This document shows, in pieces, positions 33,610 to 45,110 of a stretch of DNA of 52,164 nt. This DNA comes from Branchiostoma floridae (Eukaryota; Chordata; Leptocardii; Amphioxiformes; Branchiostomatidae): assembly GCF_000003815.2 (NCBI RefSeq), contig NC_049980.1, forward strand, positions 3,594,695 through 3,646,858. Reading direction: 5' to 3'. The first letter of the stretch is position 1. Each line of letters begins with the position of its first letter. The notes below the pieces were generated by a model. The model was given only the letters and a program-made list of their open reading frames with translations. It searched no databases and had not been told where the DNA came from. A program made the position numbers and the translations under genes.

Positions 33610-33702
33610 AAATATATAAATATAAAAATACTCGCACAGTTGCTAAACAAGAGATCATCTCTTGTTTAGCAACTGTGCGAGTATTTTTATATTTATATAT
33701 TT
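33610..33702. repeat. Perfect 93-bp palindrome
   Basis: Position by position, 33610-33655 is the exact reverse complement of 33657-33702, with a single central base (33656). The arm contains a unique-looking 30-base core around CTCGCACAGTTGCTAAACAA and AT-rich outer parts that run into a TATATTTA repeat (to about 33750). An arm of 46 bp with no loop is rare in natural DNA and could extrude as a cruciform, or may be a fold-back artefact. Confidence 0.95.
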
Positions 33703-34004
33703 TTATATTTATATTTATATTAATTTATATTTATATATTTTCTGACCCTCCGTGTAATAATCCAAGATGTAAACACAGAAAGCTGGAGGTTATACATAGT
33801 TATATAGCATTGATTCCATGAAAATGTTTTGGACGAACGAATAATTTTCAGACTTTACTTTACTTTCAATAAATGATGAATGATGTGGACAATTTAATAA
33901 ATTTTATTTTCTTATCACTTACAGGAACTAAAAGATCACCAAGCCCGGTGGATTAAAAATGGGACGGGCAACGAACTGATCATTGATTACTGTTTATGGT
34001 AGTG

Positions 34005-34258
34005 CCTTAGTCCTTCTACGCCATAGAGGCAGTGTGTTGTTATCCGCTGTGTCTTGGGAACGGTGGAGTCCATCCCTATCATTGAATCCAAGGCAATTTA
34101 GATTTACCTCCCCAATTGAAATCAGGTACCCATTTTCGCACTTGTATGGGGTGACAAAAGTCGTGTAAAGTGCATTTTCCGAGGGCATAACACCTGAGTG
34201 CCAGGGTCTTCGAACCCAAAACCTCAGGGTCTTCGTACCCAAAACCTACGCAAACTTA
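34005..34258 (-). mobile_element. tRNA-derived SINE at gene B promoter
   Basis: It contains the shared body (GTCGTGTAAAGTGCATTTTC) and a reversed B box present twice in tandem (CAGGGTCTTCG.ACCCAAAACC). It ends about 70 bp before the gene B start codon, so it lies within the presumed 5' UTR or promoter. Confidence 0.75.
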
Positions 34259-34296
34259 GCGCCTCTTTTGATGACTATATCTGAAAAGGGCAGTCA

Positions 34297-34326
34297 TTCC
34301 GTCCTCAATGTTTATTGAGGACGGAA
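34297..34326 (+). promoter_or_regulatory. Hairpin just upstream of gene B start
   Basis: TTCCGTCCTCAAT (34297-34309) pairs with ATTGAGGACGGAA (34314-34326) around a GTTT loop. It ends right before the first ATG (34327) and 12 bp before the homologous ATG (34339). In an mRNA it could affect start choice; no direct evidence. Confidence 0.5.
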
Positions 34327-34338
34327 ATGAACGCCAAA

Positions 34339-35215
34339 ATGTTTATTGTACTTTCCGTCATGATTGTACAAAATTTGGTTCAAGTCAACACAGCCAATAC
34401 GTGTTGGACTTATGGCAACTGTGCAGGGCAGGTGCCAAATCTAAAGACCATACCCAACAACGTGACCTCAGAAGCACTGCTGCTCAATTCGAATTGCATT
34501 GAAGAACTGACGACCTTACCAGATATGCCGAATCTAACTTTTCTGGACTTGTCCGATAATCATTTGCAAACATTCCCCTGGTCTTCCTTACGCAATTTAC
34601 CGCAGATCACAGTGTTAAAACTAAACAATAATCGTATTTCTGAAGTTGACGCCTTTGTCGACTTTCCTCACACAATCCGAAATCTTTACCTGGAATATAA
34701 CCGTATTGCCACGATTCCCGAAAGTTTTCTGAGCGGACTGAAGACTCAGAAAAACTTTTATCTGCGCATATGGCAGAACCCTTTCCTTTGCGACTGTAAG
34801 ATCCAGTGGATCGTTCGTTTGCGGCAATGTGTGTGGCATCACCGGGAGGCAGGTTGCCTCGACGCGCCTCTCTCAAGCGTGAGGAGTTGCATGTTGTCCA
34901 ACTGCAATTTTCACTCAAGTGGCGCTGTGGTCATCTTGGACATGTATTACATCGGAAGCAAATTTCTTCACTCACCGAAGGAGAATGACGTACTTGAATG
35001 TGACTCACCGCAAGATTTACGAGGGAGCTCCTTGAAAGACGTCACTATGCCGACTTGTACCTCCACTATTACATCGGTAACACAACGAGATGCAGTTGAC
35101 CAGGCACCAACCACTGCTGGACAAGACAAGGCAGAACTGGAAATTTCGAATACCTCAATTGGGGAGGCAACGACAGTCAACGCACCCAAAGCCTCATTGG
35201 CGAAATGTTGGGAAG
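34339..35215 (+). CDS. LRR gene B, exon 1: ectodomain
   Basis: The chosen ATG (34339, MFIVLSVMIVQNLVQVNTAN) aligns with genes A and C; another in-frame ATG is at 34327. Signal peptide is followed by LRR-NT (C22-x5-C28; the third Cys of gene A is Gly here), LRR segments (LTFLDLSDNHLQTFP, ITVLKLNNNRISEV, IRNLYLEYNRIATIP) and LRR-CT NPFLCDCKIQWI. The extended C-cap has Cys at 151, 153, 164, 173, 184, 189, 221 and 240, the same spacing pattern as A. The exon is 877 nt and ends at TGGGAAG|GTGAGA in phase 1. It encodes the extracellular part of a 383-residue type I membrane protein when joined to 36603-36877. Confidence 0.9.
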
Positions 35216-36602
35216 GTGAGACTATTTCCAGTCATTTGGGTATATGGTAAATGACATAGAGTCGATTCCAAGTCACCGCGAGGGTTGCCATCATTTACAA
35301 ATGTCTTCAATTGTTTTCAATTACATGTCTAGGAGATTTTCTATTCAGAGAAATATTTTGAATACTATTTGAACTTAAATAGCTTCCCCAGTGTGTAGAA
35401 TCTTTGAAATATGTACAATGTGGAACAGAATACTTCTAACAGTTTGTTAATAATGGTAACGGCATTTTACCATTATTTACCATTTTCTACCATTTTTTAA
35501 TGTTGGGTCAGTGGGCTAGGAAGAAAGCAATTCACACATCAATGCAAAGTATGGTTAGGTGTCATGTCAATGGCCTACCACAAAGGATACCAAAAATATA
35601 CCAGGCAGACAAAAGGAGCTTTGGGGCATTAAACTAAATCTACCATTTGGCGAGGTTTACTATTTTTTGTAAATATTTCTAATAGGGAAAAAATCCTGCA
35701 GATGTTTGAAAATTACTGTAAATAAAGAGATTTTTGTGTGATCTCTTTCAAAATATTTCCAAAGCATTCAAAGCAATTCAAATAAATTCAAAATTCCATT
35801 TTAATTTTTTTGAAAAATTATAACTGTTGGGGCTTGGATATTCTTTTATTCAAAATAATTCCAACTTATAACATTAATTGTCTAAAAACCCTCGTGGTAT
35901 TTTGGAATGGACTCTAGGGTATCATAATTGGGAAGTTATACTTTGTACCGACTTTTTACAGGGGAGACCGTCGAGAAGCTGTTAAGCGTCTGAAAATTTG
36001 TAAGAACTCTCATTGCTCTCTCATTTAGCCCTTGATTATCTCAAATGTCTCCTTTGTTTATTGAAATTTCAATATGTAATGAAGGGTGCGACAAAACAGG
36101 TGACACAGATGCTCATTCTATGCGTAACGCCTACGTGACCCCATGGGTAACCCTACCACCACTGGACACTACTATTTCGGGGTACGGCAGGGCCCAGCAT
36201 TTGTTTTTACACTGGCAGTTAGCTTGGGACCCGGAAATAAACCGTGACATACCCGTCGAAATGCCGAAAGGTATCCCACTTATCTAGAAGTCTAACGGGG
36301 CAAATTTTGGCAAAGCGCACAATGCAAAAAGCAGACAGCCTGACATTTGTCGACAGTAGTGTGTTTCTCTATTTTGTTTGGCTAATACTGGTTGAACAGT
36401 TACGCAATCTACGTTATTTCTAAGTCTGTCAACTTGTATGTGCGTCTCTTAGTCTCCCAACTTGTGCCTCTCTCAATTTACCGGTAACACAAAGACGTAC
36501 AGGTTACCATACGCCAGGCCGTTATTACTTTATTTCCCATAGCTAGTACAGTACTTACACAAGCAAACTCAACATGTGTCTGCCTCTTTCTCTTCTCCAT
36601 AG
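35216..36602 (+). other. Gene B intron
   Basis: 1387 bp, GT...AG, phase 1. AT-rich. A local run of CATTT.ACCATT units lies at about 35463-35500. ORF 36045-36287 has no recognised domain. Confidence 0.75.
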
Positions 36603-36877
36603 ACGAAGTCGTCTTCTTCCTCAGTTCGGTTTTCGCACTCGTAATTGTCGTCAACATCGGCTTCCGTCAACGCTTTTTTCTCAGCAATCGCCAGCGACGA
36701 TGTTTGAGAGGTCCGAAGCCTGGAGAGTCAAGACGCCGAGTATGTCATGAGGACCAAGACGACAACAATTCAACAGAAATAGTCGAAAGGAGGGAAAGTT
36801 CACCTTCAAACTACAGTCGTCCTCAGCCCAACAGAAAAGGAGAAGCTGCACCGTCGCAGCAATCGTTGGTTGTCTAG
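36603..36877 (+). CDS. LRR gene B, exon 2: transmembrane helix and ESRRR/HEDQD tail
   Basis: This exon was found by following the phase-1 splice. After CTTCTCCATAG the frame reads DEVVFFLSSVFALVIVVNIGF (transmembrane helix), RQRFFLSNRQRRC (basic), then GPKPGESRRRVCHEDQD and NNSTEIVERRESSP, ending QSLVV and TAG. The block G-P-x-P-x-E-S-R-R-R...H-E-D-Q-D...N-N-S-x-E-[IM]-V-E is shared with gene C. The cytoplasmic tail is only about 70 residues and lacks the ALPLQT repeats of gene A. The LVV end could suit a class II PDZ domain, which is speculative. Confidence 0.85.
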
Positions 36878-37015
36878 AGATATCTTGAGAAGCGATTAGT
36901 ATGTAAGGAGATTGTTACTTTATGCAATCTCATTTAGCTTGTACAAATGGCTTGTAAATTATAGTAAAGGTAGATTAGTCACATTTTTTTTCAGTGAGAA
37001 TACGGGCTATATCAT

Positions 37016-37440
37016 TCTAACCCTGACCCTAGCCTTAGCCCTAGCCCTAATCCTAACGCCTAACCCTTACTCTAACCCTGACCTACCCCCCGAACCCCTA
37101 AGCCTTACTCTAGCCCAAAATCTAGCCCTTACCCTAACCCTTACCCCTAACCCTAACGCCGAATCCTAGCCTTAGCCTTAACCCTTACTGCTAACCCTAA
37201 CCCATACTCGAGCCCTAACGCCTAACCCTTACCCCTAACCCTAACCCAAACTCTAGACCTAACCGTAGCCCTTACCCCTAACCTTAACGCCTAATCCTGG
37301 CCCTTACCCCTAACCCATACTCTAGCCCTAACCTAACCCTTACCCCTAACCCTAACGCCTAACCCTAACTCCTACACCTAATCCTAACACTAACCCTAAC
37401 GCTAACCCCCTAACTCCTAACCCCCTAACACTCCTAACAC
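37016..37440. repeat. Interstitial telomere-like repeat (CCCTAA variants)
   Basis: About 425 bp of degenerate CCCTAA units on the plus strand, with variants such as AACGCCTAACC, CTTACCCCTAACC and CTAGCCCTAACC repeated in longer runs. CCCTAA/TTAGGG is the chordate telomere unit. It begins about 140 bp after the gene B stop codon. Confidence 0.9.
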
Positions 37441-40400
37441 CGCCAATCCATTTACCACTTAACACTCACAAACTGATGCTTGTAAACAACTTTCTCACAT
37501 TCTCACTTTCTGAAGTTTTCTTCTTTACAATTTTCCTGTATTTTTGAATATAACTTTGATATGCACACATTCCATGGTAAAAACGCTGTTCAGGCAGCAT
37601 TGTACATTGTTCAGCCACTAGTATAATTATACTTATGCATAACAGGTACCTTTTATTTTCAAGCCAGACTTATCACGGTGTTCGTGGATGAATTCACATT
37701 AAGGGAGGCTCCACCTTTTTACTCAGGGTTTTGCCACGTAACAAGACCAGAAGGTCATTTTGAGGCGTCACTCGAAGGCCACTATAGAGTTACATTGTGG
37801 CTGTAACGGTCAGTTTCTCAGAAACATATGTATCATGATTTAGTCTACCTAAATTGCTCACGAAAAGTAACTAATTTGGATAAGCAGGGGTTACAAAGGC
37901 TTCTCAGAAAATTCCGTACCCAACTGCGTACAACAAAGTAAAACAGGAATGATATCATCCACTCAATACTGGGAAGGACCCTTACTCTGTTTGATACGTA
38001 TGATGGGTTCTGTTGTGTGTTTGAGATGTAGCTCTCCTCAGACGCATGCAGGACCTCCATTTGACGTCTTATTCCAGAGACGCCCTTGACCGAAGCTAAG
38101 TACACATTTTCACCTGGATCGAGTGAGGGAATTCTTATTAATTGCCCTTTCCAAGGGAAATAAAATCAGTGACATAACAGGATTCAAGTGATATGTGAGG
38201 ACCAACTGTTGGATTTGTCTTAAAAGGTGCCAATTGTTTTATTTTTTTGACCCCCAAGAAATTGAAAATATTATGGAGAAGAAAACCTTCTTGATATTAA
38301 TGACATGTACGACCGCATATTTGCATCATCATTGAATGTGATGTTTATTTGCAAGTTCTTGCCTGAGGGCTAATTGAAACATGGAACATACAGAATGTAT
38401 AGTAAACATACATAAAATACAAGACTTTGGTATAGATGACAATGGTGACAAGTGGAAACAAGTGGCTATTCTAGTACTATGGACTGCAAAGAGCTACGAT
38501 CTAAGCATTTGGGTTTTGACTTCTAAACTATTTGATATTATTATTCAGCATTTCTGGCGTCTGTGAACTGTACAAAGCAAGTTGTACAAGGTCTGCTAAG
38601 TTGTTCATACTTGACTCTTCTGTTAGAAACATTAACATACGGTTTACTTGTTCAAAACATCACAGATTGCATGTTGTTGCAATGATGTTATAACCTTCTT
38701 AAAAAAACATTGGTATGCAATTCTACAATGTGGATCGCCATTACTATGTTAAGAAATAGTAGGGAAATCTACTTTCTATATTGTCTTAATAATGTTTTAT
38801 AATGGGGCATATGTTTTTGGTAAATGATATGGTCATCGTATGGCGGCATTTTCTTCTTCTGTCAGGATTCAGCACGTATTTTTATGATCAAAGCTACGTG
38901 TCTAAATCGGTAGTCTTATATATCATATGTTAAAGGTTATTATTATTATATAGTATGGAGTATTCATTGATGATATTTGCCTTGTAAGGTTACCAAGCAG
39001 CAATATTTTAGACAATGTTTTATCATAGCTGGATATTAGCAAACACTCAAAATGAATCTTCACGTTAAAATAATAGTTTGACAAAGTAGAAATCACAAGA
39101 ATGGACCAAAGCCACTTATTTTTTCGAGTAAAGCGATCCTAATGGCTTTTCATTGTCTAGCGTTTTCAATTTTATGCTCAATATCTAGACTCAAGCAACT
39201 GCCGTGAATGTCCATAAATATGTTGACAAATTTTGAAATGTAAAATAAAGATGGATTATGTAGTACTTTTTTGGAGGCTTTGTGTATTTTTATGATATAA
39301 CAATTATTCTACAAAAGATGGGAGCAAAATTAAGACATACAAGTGTTTAATAGGATTATGTGTAGTCTCAGAAAAACTAAAAAAGCTCGTTTTCTTAAAG
39401 GCATTAAACTAAGACAGTAACGTGCCATTGCTAGTGATGGAATGGTCTCAATCATATTGTAACGGACGGTGGTTTTATGTTCGCATTTTCAATAGCAAAA
39501 ATGCATATTCTAATCTTATTTGTTTTCTTGAAAGATTAAAACTTTTATGTTTAAGAAAAAAATCATAAGGAAAGTAATTTTTATCATTTCTTTTTAAAAT
39601 TCTTCTATTTTCAATATGACACAAAGATTAATGTTGACTTGAATTTCTATAGATTCTTGAGAGTGAAAGTCTTTTTGAGAAATGATTTAACTTAAATGAA
39701 CAACTCAGAAAGTGTTCCTTCCTGTGAGACTTTTTTTTTCTTTTTCGTCTTTTCATATTTGTGAATTTCTTGATAAAGGAGAATTTAAAAACGAGTTGAG
39801 AAAAATGAGATAAACGAAAAAAATGGTGGTGTGGGCGGTGACCTATTCAATCACTGCGAACTTAACGCTCCTCAAACATTTTCACTTTTTACAGTAAAAT
39901 CTTTCATGGCAGTTTCGACTGGTAACTGTAAACCACCGAAGGCACTTCGTTTTCTTCCTCTCCCGAATGAAAGTACCCGCGAATATTTCGCATTTTATAG
40001 TAAGTTGCACACTTTTTGAGATAACATTTTTCATTAGTAGTGCTAGCCGTATTTCTGCAAGAAACTAAAGGGACGGAAATCAAGAGTAAAGTATGACTGG
40101 CAAAGAGTTTGTACAACAGCAATAGCTTAAACCTGATTTTTGTGTATTGTTTAAAGGCTCGTTCTCATTTAAATGTCGAAATGCTGTCGCCTGACTTGAC
40201 GCCTTGATATAGAGCAATTTATAGACAACATCGCTGATTTCTTCATTTTTCCACAACCCCTGTAATGTTTTACAAAAGTTGCACCACAACATTCGTATTG
40301 GTTGATGGCTTAATAGATTATTATAGCCACGGGTGGGATTTCACACCCTAAAGAATGGCTGTCGCCTGAGAAGAAACGAAGAATTCAAATAGTAGCCAAA

Positions 40401-40540
40401 AATTTAACAATTCTGTTCCCAGAATGATTGTTCGGCAGGTGAAACCAGCTACCCAGGCCCTCTGTCCGATCACGTCAGATCGCTCCTGTCACTGATCTTG
40501 GAGGCTGTGTGAGGTGGTTTATGCCTGTCGCCAGATTCTG
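37441..40540. other. AT-rich stretch, no gene recognised
   Basis: Apart from a SINE fragment at 38020-38180, I see no coding signal. ORFs here are short, at chance level. Confidence 0.45.
38015..38180 (-). mobile_element. SINE fragment (diverged)
   Basis: CCTCCATTTGACGTCTTATTCC and GAGTGAGGG.A...TGCCCTTTCCAAGGG correspond to body segments of the SINE at 31290-31440. The head is lost. Confidence 0.6.
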
Positions 40541-40915
40541 TAACAAACGTTACCACCACTAGTACGATGGTTGCCACGGTTATATTATGCACGTATAAGA
40601 CTAGAAATGGCCGTTTTTGTGACGCTGTACAGTTTTTCTGGCTTTCTAAAGAAACAAGAAAGGGTTGTTGACTGTCATTTGTATCCCACCTTGCTTACAA
40701 AATGTTGTACAGAAATGACTATAACAAACGTTACCATTGTTCGACGCTGTCTAAGCTTTCTATTTGACCTGGTGTAAAAAAGCTGCCCACTTTTCAAATG
40801 TCACTAGGGACATTCACTTATACCTAAATGATGTAGTCAATAAGGTAAGTCCTTTCGAAGAAAACAGGTTAAAGTCTACTGTTGCAACAAACGTTACCGG
40901 TAACGTTTGTTACCT
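40541..40915. repeat. Recurrent AACAAACGTTACC motif
   Basis: The 13-mer occurs at 40542-40554 and 40723-40735. At 40886-40911 two copies are joined head to head as a perfect 26-bp palindrome centred on ACCGGT. Spacing between sites is about 180 and 165 bp. Whether this is a MITE subterminal site or a protein-binding site is not known. Confidence 0.7.
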
Positions 40916-42501
40916 GCCCTGTAATGCATTACCAATGGGACCGAAAATAATAAGTTGCCATTTTTTGGCTATGGTTAAAAGAGGAATTTTCCCAAACAAC
41001 GAAGTAGTTTTCAGTGAAAATAAAGCCGATTTATTTTTCGACCAAAAAAATGCCATTTTCGACATTTCAATGAGAACGAGTGTAAAATGAGCATGTTTTC
41101 ATTAGCAGCCGTATATCTGCAAAAGGTTAGGTTGGGAAATCTACAAGCCCGTGTGGGATTGGTTTCGTGCAGAAACGTATGACTGTCAAGGAACTTTGTA
41201 AATACAGTTAAAAGAAAAGCTTGAATCATGTATATTGTTTGTGATTAGTCTGAGTGGCGAATCCAAGCAATAAATGTTCAAGAAACGAGTGGGTTGCAAT
41301 CTTTAAGGTGCGTCGGCTGTGTTTTTTTAAAGTTCTTAACGTTTGAAAAAAACTCAGAAGTTTAATCTTGAATTAAATGTATGCGTACTGCTTATCCTCG
41401 AACATGTTTTTATTAGTCTGAGTGGTGAATCCAATGTTTGTGCAGTAACGTGTGACTTGTAAATGTGAAGGTTGTAAAAACAGACACATTTACAGAGAAG
41501 AAAAAAAATGCTTGTGAGAAAGTAGTAATAAGCGGCACCCACACACCCAAAAGTGATGGTACGAGGCATTCCATAACATCTTCATCGTGTCGCTCTGTTG
41601 TACGCTGTTTCAGGCGTTTGTTGACACCCCCATTTCACAAGCTACTAGTATAGGGCGACATTCTTGCTGCAACCGACCTTGTGAACAAAAATTGATAGAA
41701 CGCTAGAAGAGTTTCACAGATTTTCACAGTTTTCCAATCATGAAGTCAATGGTTTAACAAATCCGGTTTAGGTCGTGATGTTCATCGTGAAAGGAACATT
41801 ATCGTGCGAAAGGTTTACAACTGAATTTTTAGGGCATTCTTTGGGCATTTGTGGAGGATTCATGAAAATTCAAAACTTCCTATGACGAAAAAGCTTCAAT
41901 TCTTCAAATTCAAAGTCTTCAATTTTTTGTTGCAAGTGGGTTCCGTCATTTCTTCTGCAAGTCGAATGACCAATGTGACTTACCGGTGGGAATCATCACT
42001 GGATCCCAAGCCGTCGTCTGGAATTTCGTACCATTAAGATCAAATATTACCTCGGAGTGGGGAGGGGGGCATAATTGTATGGAAAAACCCTTCCCTTGTG
42101 AGTAATAAAAAATGTCTTCCTAGGTCCTCTTCAACCTGTCTGATCTGGACATACTGATCCTGTTTCTACGGCTTCTATTGATGCTTTCAAATTGGTGAAA
42201 GACTAGATTTCTTTAGCGTAAAACCCTATCAATCTCAAACATTTTGAGAACTATTTTGCAACAAAAAACCGACAGCTAACATGGAATGTGTGTGTGTGGG
42301 GGGGGGGGGAGGTTTCAATTCCACCCCGTCTTGGCATGTTGCTCTCAACCCTGCATTTTAGTACAAACTGTTGTACAAAATGAAAATAGAATGTATCAAA
42401 TTAGTTACACCCTGACCTTAGAATAATCTTATAGTGCTCGTCAGAATGTCTTTGACAGTAGTGTACCGATGTTTGGCTGCGAAGGTACAGATTTTGATTC
42501 A
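40916..42501. other. Non-coding stretch
   Basis: Diverged duplicate blocks are visible (about 40036-40125 and 41098-41215 share CATTAG.AG...CCGTAT.TCTGCAA and GTATGACTG.CAA). A poly-G tract lies at 42297-42311. No gene seen. Confidence 0.4.
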
Positions 42502-42773
42502 TTACTGGGCATAGGTGGACGACTGTCCCTCCTGCAGTTCGTTTCCCGGTGAACCGTCCCGCATTTCGACCATTTCTATTGAGTTGTTGCCATCTTGGTC
42601 CTCGTGACGTCTTCGGCGTCTCGACTCTCGAGGCGTCGGTCCATTCATCGGGCGAGGAGCACCTTCGACTTCTTCGCCTTGTCGAGGATTGTCGAGAACA
42701 TACCACGGACGAAGGCTGATAATGGCGACGAATATGATCCCGAATACAGCACCCAGGGCAAAAGCGATAAACT
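42502..42773 (-). CDS. LRR gene C, exon 2: transmembrane helix and ESRRR/HEDQD tail
   Basis: Found by following the phase-1 splice after TTTTCTGCAG. It reads EFIAFALGAVFGIIFVAIISL (transmembrane helix) and RPWYVLDNPRQGEEVEGAP, then GPTPRESRRRRRHEDQD, GNNSIEMVEMRDGSP and ends QSSTYAQ with TAA. It aligns with gene B exon 2 over the ESRRR...HEDQD.NNS.E.VE block. A different frame is open longer on this strand (42401-42802) but makes no sense with the family. It joins 43499-44387 to give 386 residues. Confidence 0.85.
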
Positions 42774-43498
42774 CTGCAGAAAAGGCAAAAATACAGGCAC
42801 ATGTTAAACTTTTCTCTTGGGTATTATTTTTTTGCGTCTAGAAAAGAAAGATAGGCCGAGGCTATATTGAGTATTCCGAGGCCAATTGAGCATTCCTGTC
42901 AATAAGAAGTTTGTTACACTATAAACAGGATGTTCCTGTCAATACAATTTCTTGGAACTATTAATAATCATTTATGAAAGGGCATTTCTGTCACTAAATT
43001 ATCAAAATAGCAGGTGCGGAATTTGAAATTAAAGGGATTCAAACAGCTAAGTTAGAATTCTTGGTCATTGAAACATCTTTTCACTGAAAGACGACGGATA
43101 GACCTTTTTGCGTCCGTGCAGAGATTTAATTTGATTTGATCTATTCGGCTGTGTAAAAACACACACAGCTAGGGGCTACTTAGCTAGCCGGGGGCTATAA
43201 AAAGTGTACAATATACAAAAAAAATTGTAAACAATGCAAAGTTGCATTGTAAACAATGCATTTACTTATGCATTTGCGTAATGTTTTTAGGTACACAGTT
43301 ATACAAACAATGCAAACAAAGCAAAGCAGGTAATCACTTTAGATACGGAGAAGATCTGTGTCTACTAGATAATTGAAATATATATATATGTAACAATATA
43401 GATGCCAATGGTCTCCCCTTTGTGGTAAGGGGCTGTCAAGTAAAGTACTAAGTACTGCATGCTGTGCAATGTGCCGGAATGACTAAATGTTCCCTCAC
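42774..43498 (-). other. Gene C intron
   Basis: 725 bp, GTGAGG...CTGCAG, phase 1. Contains repeated AACAATGCAAA motifs near 43230-43320. Confidence 0.75.
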
Positions 43499-44387
43499 CT
43501 TCCCACAAAATCGCCAATGAAGCATCGGGTGTGCTGACAGTGGTCACCTCTCTGTTGGATGTACTGTACACTTTCAGGTCTGTGCTGTACAGTAGCCGTG
43601 TTCCAACAGTGATTACTAGTGCTTGTCGAGGTGTTGGTGAAGAGCTGGGGGACCCACACGTTGGTAGAGTGACGTTCGTCAACAATTTCCCATGTAGTTC
43701 TAGTGGCGAGTCGCACTTCAGCAACAGCTTACCCTTCAATGGGCGAATAGGGGGATTGAGAAAGTACCCCTGGTCGAGAATGGCCACGACGCCGTTTTGG
43801 TGGAAATTGCAGTGAAGAAAGATACAACTTTTTACTCTTGAGAAATGAGCGTTGACGCAACCATCATCTCTATGTTCCCACACGCATCGACGCAAGCGGG
43901 CGATCCACTGGATCTTGCAGTCGCAGAGGAGTGGGTTTTGCCATATGTGCAGAAAGAATGTATTTTTCGGTGGGTTGATTGGCATGAATCCATCAAGGAA
44001 GGATTCGGGAATCGTAGCAATGCGGTTGGATTGAAGGTGAAGATATCGTATGCAACGGTGGACTTCAACGAAGGAGTCAACTTTTGTTATTTCGTTGTTG
44101 TTTAGTTTTAGCGTGGTGAGATGCGATACATTACGAAGAGAAAACCACGGAAATTTTTTTAAACGATTGTAGGACAAATCGAGATGACACAGCTTCTGCA
44201 TTTCTGGAATGAACGTCAGTTCTTCGATGTAATTATGACAAACAATCAGTGCTTTTACAGCCACATTCTCCGGTATGGTCTTTATGTTAGGTGCCTGTCC
44301 TGCGCAATTGCCGTAACGCCAACAAGCATTGGCTGTGTCCACTTGAACCAAGTTCTGTAGAAGTATTACGAAAAATATGAGAAGCAT
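43499..44387 (-). CDS. LRR gene C, exon 1: ectodomain
   Basis: The start ATG (MLLIFFVILLQNLVQVDTANA) aligns with gene B; the open frame extends 21 codons upstream but that part does not look like a signal peptide. LRR-NT C22-x5-C28 is followed by LRR segments (CHLDLSYNRLKKFP, LTTLKLNNNEITKV, IRYLHLQSNRIATIP) and LRR-CT NPLLCDCKIQWI. Extended C-cap Cys lie at 155, 157, 168, 177, 188, 193, 225 and 244, equal to gene A spacing except for one extra residue. The linker to the membrane is about 50 residues. Exon 889 nt, ending TGGGAAG|GTGAGG in phase 1. Probably a cell-surface protein like A and B. Confidence 0.9.
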
Positions 44388-44639
44388 TTCGGTTGATAGG
44401 AGAGTTGAAATCTTGTAATATCTGTCAGGTTTTTTAGATGTGGTAATCATTTAATAGCGTATAAAAAGCTTACCAATAACCAGGCCGGTAGCCGCGTCCT
44501 TTCCGCTTTCTAGTCTTGAATGAACGGTATGATGTGTGGTGGGTTTGGTGATATAAATGTCTTCTAGGTAATCAATTTGAAAGTCTACAGTGTTCAATGT
44601 CTACGTTTTGGTAGCATGACATTAGGTATCTCTTAACTG

Positions 44640-44905
44640 CTAGTCCAGACAGCCCAACTAGGATTTCGAAGTGGCGTAATGGTTGAATGTTTGCCAAAGT
44701 ACACTGGCTCGAATACCCTGACATGTCCCGTTGAAGTTGTGACCTCATGAAAATCACCTCTTCTCACTTTCCTCACTCAGGTAAAGATAAATACTAGCTG
44801 CGGTTAGGGACGTACCTTTGACGTTCAATGGAGGAGAGACACACCCGGAGCACGTAAAAGAACCCACCACACTTATTGAAAAGTGTAGGGTTCCTTTCCG
44901 GTGTG
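44640..44905 (+). mobile_element. SINE-like fragment, inverted and diverged
   Basis: AGTGGCGTAATGGTTGAATG and GGCTCGAATACCC resemble A- and B-box regions. They are followed by TTTCCTCACTCAGGTAAA and GGAGAGACACACCCGGAGCACG.AAAAGAACCC, which are body segments of the SINE family in plus orientation. Confidence 0.5.
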
Positions 44906-45110
44906 AGCGGATCAAATAAATCTGTCCGGATATGCAGATTGTACTGTTCAGTACAAACCTGATACGTTTGGACGGTTTACTGGGTGTGAAATACGCACAT
45001 AATGTAGATCATACATCAGTAGGCAACACGATCATTATCTTGTACCGTTTCATCGGCCTCCAAGTATTAGTCTGAACGTTTCAAGGATATCATTCTATAT
45101 TTAATCTCTT

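Noticed and set aside
36912-37169. 85-codon ORF rich in Leu-Thr-Ala/Pro-Asn
   Set aside because: It is a translation of the telomere-like CCCTAA block.
42401-42802. 133-codon minus ORF overlapping gene C exon 2
   Set aside because: Arg/Ser-rich wrong frame; the correct frame is fixed by the phase-1 splice and by similarity to gene B.
23366-44387. Identity as variable lymphocyte receptors
   Set aside because: LRR-NT, LRR and LRR-CT with a membrane anchor recall VLRs, but these are complete germline genes with few LRRs, an extended C-cap and no cassette arrays, so I do not claim that relation.
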